From the NCBI RefSeq assembly GCF_011303555.1, contig NZ_CP049868.1:1488001-1552000 (forward strand): a stretch of DNA of 64,000 bases, read 5' to 3'. Of this stretch, positions 60,326 through 64,000 are shown piece by piece. The notes beneath the pieces were generated by a model. It was not told the DNA's origin and did no database searches. It saw only the letters and a program-made list of their open reading frames with translations. Every line of letters begins with the position of its first letter. The first letter of the stretch is position 1. This DNA comes from Pedobacter sp. HDW13. Its GTDB lineage: Bacteria > Bacteroidota > Bacteroidia > Sphingobacteriales > Sphingobacteriaceae. The translations under genes were made by a program, and so were the position numbers.

Positions 60326-61441
60326 ATGAATCTTTTAAATTTAAAAACCTTCTACGAAAAGTATAAGTCTCATCTAATTGTGTGGGGTATTTACATCATT
60401 TACGAAGTATTTATTCTAGGCTTACTGAGCAAAAGATTTCAACCGCCCGCCATTTATGTGGTAATCTATTTAACCAATATTTCTGTTTTTTATACCTACT
60501 CCTTTTTTCTGAATAAGGTACTCGACGGAAGTAAGGGCACCTTAAAAATTTTAAAGATTTTCCTGCTAATTGCACTTGCCATTTGTACATATATTATTAC
60601 TACCCATTTACTGGGGCTCCTGCTTGTACAACTCCACCTGTTTAAGGTTGAGGTGCCGCTTGCGCTCAGTATGAATTTTGTTTTAAACTGTATTTACCGC
60701 TCGTTATTATTTATTGGTTTTGCTACCGGTTACGTTTATATTAATAAATCATTAGAAGAGCGAAAGAAGGTAGAGGCGCTGGAAAGGCAGAACCTGGTTA
60801 CTCAAATTGAAAAACAGGCGTTGGAAAATGATTTAGTACAATCGCAGAATAATTACCTGCGCAGTCAGATTAACCCTCACTTCCTGTTTAATACCTTAAA
60901 TTTTATTTATAATGATGCCCGAAAAAAGGCTCCTATGGCTGCTGATGCCATTATGAACCTTGCCGAAATGATGCGCTATGCCCTTAAACGGCCTGAAGCA
61001 TCAGAGGTAGTTCCTTTAAGTGAAGAAATTGAGCAAATTGAGCACCTGATTAATCTTCACAAGCTCCGTACCGCCAATACCATTAACCTCGAACTTGAGG
61101 TAACCGGAGATTTATTCGGACTCAGATTTCCACCTCTTATCCTGTTAACTTTAGTAGAGAACATTTTTAAACATGGGAATGTTTCGCATTCTACCCAACC
61201 GGCACAGATAAAGATTGTTTACCAGAACAATAACCTGAATATCACCACCATCAACATGATTAACGATAATAAGGGCAAGCAAACAGAAAGTCACCATGTG
61301 GGAATTGAAAATATTGCGAAACGCCTGAACAATTTTTATGGTGAGGATTATATGTTCAGGTATTATAAAGACCCGTTAAACCGGTATATTACAGAAATAG
61401 ATGTAAATATTGTAAATCCAATGGCCAGGTTAAACCGTTAA
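60326..61441 (+). CDS. LytS-type sensor histidine kinase of the RiPP locus
   Basis: The protein has 371 residues. Four transmembrane segments lie in the first 140 residues, about 15-35 (LIVWGIYIIYEVFILGLL), 42-64, 72-98 and 116-142. The His_kinase core follows: LRSQINPHFLFNTLNFIYNDARKK with the phosphoacceptor His, MNLAEMMRYALKR, LSEEIEQIEHLINLHKLR, then the ATP-binding half with PPLILLTLVENIFKHGN and HHVGIENIAKRLNNFYG. There is no extracellular sensor domain, so the membrane part is likely the sensor. It is paired with the LytTR regulator at 59039. Its stop overlaps the end of the convergent dehydratase gene by 4 bases. Confidence 0.92.
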   Translation: MNLLNLKTFYEKYKSHLIVWGIYIIYEVFILGLLSKRFQPPAIYVVIYLTNISVFYTYSFFLNKVLDGSKGTLKILKIFLLIALAICTYIITTHLLGLLLVQLHLFKVEVPLALSMNFVLNCIYRSLLFIGFATGYVYINKSLEERKKVEALERQNLVTQIEKQALENDLVQSQNNYLRSQINPHFLFNTLNFIYNDARKKAPMAADAIMNLAEMMRYALKRPEASEVVPLSEEIEQIEHLINLHKLRTANTINLELEVTGDLFGLRFPPLILLTLVENIFKHGNVSHSTQPAQIKIVYQNNNLNITTINMINDNKGKQTESHHVGIENIAKRLNNFYGEDYMFRYYKDPLNRYITEIDVNIVNPMARLNR

Positions 61442-64000
61442 CGGGCCATTGCATTTTGACGCTGAATTTCCTTTACCAGGAAATAATACATCACCATTTC
61501 ATGCGTACGCTGATCTTTATTAAACAGCCTGTTTACATGCATGTGCATTAAATCGCTAAATAGTTTTGCCTGCTGTGTTGACTGGGTATGTTTTAGCATA
61601 CCAATCAATGAAGCAGATAAAGCATTAAAGTTCTGCTGCTGATCTTCGTTTAATCCGCCAAAAGGAGCTTTTCTGAATTCCTGGTACTGACTGTTCAGCT
61701 GTTTAAAATCAGTTGCATCTAAATGATGTTCGCGGTTAAATGCATCAGAAATTCCGCTAATCATTTTAAACAGGGTTGGGCGGTCGGTTATTTTCGAAAC
61801 AACCAGCGTTGATACCAAAGCTGCACAAAGTTTATACTTATCAAAATGATTGGGCTGGGTTTCAAAAAGCGAAAGTACAAATGCGCTGTCGACGGCAAAA
61901 TGTTTTTCTACATTTTCAATATTATCACTTCCGTAACGCTCAAGCTCCCGTTTATAGGTTTTAATCTGCACATCCGAAACCAGGCCACTGTTTAAAAGTA
62001 TAGCCAGGTCTTCCATCAGGTCGGCAATTAGTGCCTGCGCCCTAAGTTCGTTTTGCAACCGCAACCTAAACCTGATGTGGTTTCCATTTTCATTGTACCT
62101 TATAAAAAACCAGGTTTTGATATCAGCTTCATGACTGGCAATGAAAGGTGCAATAACTTCGGCTAAAACCTGATCTGACCGCTGTTGGTGCGAATATATT
62201 TCGAAATACAGCCACTCCTTACCCGGCGGAAAAAAACGGGTTACTGCTGCAGATCCTGCATGGGCTGTAATTCCAGTATAAAGTTGTTGGTTATGAGTAA
62301 GACTTAAGATAAACTGCGAAAGATAAGGCTTCGATTTTTCATCAACAACAGCACTTTCCTCAGGAAAGGTAACTTCTTCCAAATAAATGCTGCTTTGTTT
62401 TTGCATGTACTGGAGAAAGGCATTCAGATCTTCATCGCTATCGAGTGCAAAACACAGCTTCTGATCGGCTACTCCTGCTTTAAAATATGGGCTTAGTCCT
62501 AATTTGGTCAGGTATTCGCGGCAACGATCAACCGGCAGATACTTTTTATCAGCGCCTAAAAGATTTTCCTTTTTGATTTTCCACTTGTTATTGCTCAAAA
62601 CGATATTCTGGTACTGCAAGCGCGGATAATAATCCAGATCGGGGAATATGCTATCGAGCGGAATGGAAAGATTGCTCTGCAAACCCTGGTGTTGCAAATC
62701 GCAAAGTAGTCTGAATACCGAAAGATCGGAACGGGAATAATTATAGGCTGAGGCCAGGCGCGGTATTAACCGCTTATTTAACCGTTTAGAGCGGAGTATA
62801 ACTTCTGTACCCCGTACCGATAGCTGTATATCATTCAAAACTAAAGGAGCAGCCGATGTGTCGAAATTTAAGATAGACAACTGGTGGTTATAAATCAGTT
62901 TTCTCCTGTTTACGTTATCCACAGTAGTCTCGACCATATAGGCTACATCGAAAAACAAAACGTCAGGGTTAGCTTCCTGTTCGATACGGGCAATACTTTT
63001 GGTATAACGTTCAACCGCTTCATCAGCCATCGTAAAACGGCCGGTTAAAGCATTTGATGTAGCTCCGCCTATCTGCTCGGCAAAAATAAGATCGTCTTGA
63101 ACTGACATGATCATACTCAGCGAATTGGGCAGAGGCAAGATTTTTTCATTCGGCGTAAAAGAAAGCTTGTTCAAAAAAATGGTTTTTCCTTTTTCGAAAC
63201 CTTGCGAAGAGAGGTTTGCACGCAACTGGTTTTTAACCTGCTCGCTTTCTGTTGTTTTTTTTGAGGGCTTGTTATTTAGCCTGGCTATAAAATCGTCGTT
63301 TTGCCCTGCCTGTTCCAGTTCATCATAGCCCACGCCCGTTTCGGGATCTAAGGCCACCAATAGCGAAATTTCCTGATCTTCGAATTTCCTTTTAAAACGT
63401 GTGGTAAATTGCCCAAGCGCACCTTGATCTTTGGCAGGCAAAATATCCTGCATTAATTTAGCTAATGCCGGAATTGCCTGAAGCAATCGCTCTTCAATAT
63501 TTCCAGACTGAACGGCTCTTTGGGCAAGGAGATATTTAGGTAGGCCGGTAGTATCGTTAAAGCCAATACGCTCAAAATAATCAGCGCCTATAATGTTAGG
63601 GTCGTAATTAGTAAAAATGAGTTGCAGGTCGTGCATATCCTGCAGTAAGCCAAATAAACCTTCAAGTTCAGTATGCTCCAGTTGTAGTGCCTTAACCAGA
63701 TCATTAACGCTGATAGGTGCTAAACAGCTATCTAAAATCTGCTTTACTGTATTATCGTAATCGAGTTCTGCCAGCTCAAACACTCCATCGGCACAAGCTA
63801 TGTAGCGAATGCTGTTTGGTGTTAAGTAATAGCTGCTGTTGCTAAAAAGCATGCAGTTTTTAGGTAATATTTCGGCCAGCTGAAACCCGATATTGTTTTT
63901 TTGCGGCCAGTCAACCAGTTCGCGTACCTGCAATGCTTCCTGCACAACAATAGGTTCAGCAACGGGCTTTATGCCATTATCCAATAAACTAAAGCTGGCA
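61438..64000 (-). CDS. Lanthipeptide dehydratase (LanB-type), 5' end outside the window
   Basis: At least 853 residues are visible. The frame stays open to the window edge, upstream of a TTG at 63984, so the start lies further right. LanB proteins are usually about 1000 residues, so roughly 150 are missing. The N-terminal glutamyl-transfer domain (Lant_dehydr_N) covers the first 550 or so visible residues, with SSYYLTPNSIRYIACADGVFEL and YFERIGFNDTTGLPKYLLAQ. The C-terminal thiopeptide-type/SpaB_C elimination domain starts near EWLYFEIYSHQQRSDQVL (about residue 590) and has the GNHIRFRLRLQ signature. It should dehydrate Ser/Thr of a precursor. No LanC cyclase or transporter is inside the window. 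Confidence 0.9.
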   Translation of the reverse strand, partial: ASFSLLDNGIKPVAEPIVVQEALQVRELVDWPQKNNIGFQLAEILPKNCMLFSNSSYYLTPNSIRYIACADGVFELAELDYDNTVKQILDSCLAPISVNDLVKALQLEHTELEGLFGLLQDMHDLQLIFTNYDPNIIGADYFERIGFNDTTGLPKYLLAQRAVQSGNIEERLLQAIPALAKLMQDILPAKDQGALGQFTTRFKRKFEDQEISLLVALDPETGVGYDELEQAGQNDDFIARLNNKPSKKTTESEQVKNQLRANLSSQGFEKGKTIFLNKLSFTPNEKILPLPNSLSMIMSVQDDLIFAEQIGGATSNALTGRFTMADEAVERYTKSIARIEQEANPDVLFFDVAYMVETTVDNVNRRKLIYNHQLSILNFDTSAAPLVLNDIQLSVRGTEVILRSKRLNKRLIPRLASAYNYSRSDLSVFRLLCDLQHQGLQSNLSIPLDSIFPDLDYYPRLQYQNIVLSNNKWKIKKENLLGADKKYLPVDRCREYLTKLGLSPYFKAGVADQKLCFALDSDEDLNAFLQYMQKQSSIYLEEVTFPEESAVVDEKSKPYLSQFILSLTHNQQLYTGITAHAGSAAVTRFFPPGKEWLYFEIYSHQQRSDQVLAEVIAPFIASHEADIKTWFFIRYNENGNHIRFRLRLQNELRAQALIADLMEDLAILLNSGLVSDVQIKTYKRELERYGSDNIENVEKHFAVDSAFVLSLFETQPNHFDKYKLCAALVSTLVVSKITDRPTLFKMISGISDAFNREHHLDATDFKQLNSQYQEFRKAPFGGLNEDQQQNFNALSASLIGMLKHTQSTQQAKLFSDLMHMHVNRLFNKDQRTHEMVMYYFLVKEIQRQNAMAR

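Noticed and set aside
1..64000. Prophage, insertion sequence, integrative element or rRNA genes
   Set aside because: No transposase, integrase, structural phage gene, conjugation gene or rRNA sequence was recognised anywhere in the window.

Overview
The window is chromosomal DNA of a Bacteroidota bacterium, most likely Sphingobacteriaceae (Pedobacter-like). Three things support this. Many genes carry the Bacteroidota -7 promoter element TAnnTTTG. Shine-Dalgarno sequences are weak or absent. The gene families (DUF1080, DUF4407, M61 peptidase, many small lipoproteins with an SCKK-type lipobox, LytTR two-component pairs, OmpA-type proteins) are typical of that group. The base composition is AT-rich. 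I found no rRNA, tRNA, transposase, phage module or CRISPR array.

Layout. 1-3.1 kb: three overlapping small genes (the first cut by the window edge), a DUF1080 secreted protein and a DUF2809 membrane protein. 3.1-7.3 kb: 2-oxoglutarate dehydrogenase E2 and E1. 7.5-9.9 kb: a frameshifted DASH-type cryptochrome and a TIGR01777 oxidoreductase. 9.9-12.2 kb: repeat-rich spacer, an unknown acidic membrane protein and a structured leader. 12.2-16.8 kb: a small secreted peptide gene, a TPR histidine kinase with its response regulator, a DUF1508 protein and a PD-(D/E)XK HsdR-N protein. 16.8-22.1 kb: a five-gene AT-rich operon with two multi-pass membrane proteins (one DUF4407) and a J-domain/transglutaminase-like protein. 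22.2-24.3 kb: a small zinc-ribbon-like protein, a secreted nuclease and a photolyase. 24.3-27.4 kb: four lipoproteins, three of them FKBP-type isomerases. 27.9-34.0 kb: a fadN-fadA-fadE beta-oxidation operon led by a MarR repressor gene. 34.1-36.2 kb: tandem secreted paralogs. 36.2-48.1 kb: OmpA-type protein, DUF885 peptidase, GAF protein, gamma-glutamyltransferase, fadD, a small barrel protein and an M61 peptidase. 48.4-53.9 kb: an RND efflux operon whose adaptor gene is frameshifted. 54.2-58.7 kb: a BadF-type kinase, a receiver protein, htpG, a second HsdR-N protein and a partner gene. 59.0-64.0 kb: a RiPP locus with a LytTR response regulator, two short Ser/Thr-rich cysteine-free precursor peptides, a LytS-type kinase and a lanthipeptide dehydratase cut by the right edge.

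Genes that work together. The MarR protein probably controls fatty-acid oxidation: a palindrome with core ATGCAAGCAT abuts the -7 element both before marR-fadN-fadA-fadE and before fadD. The LytTR pair probably controls the RiPP genes and itself, because related TTTACA/ACCCC boxes lie before both the regulator and the kinase/precursor divergent promoter. Two promoters in the 15-16.6 kb region share a 16-bp palindrome at exactly the same distance from the -7 element.

The best candidates for something undescribed are the cysteine-free peptides beside the dehydratase, the DUF4407/J-domain/transglutaminase operon, and the structured leader in front of the 67-residue secreted peptide. Both frameshifted genes have lost one base in a G/C run, so they may be sequence errors rather than true pseudogenes.
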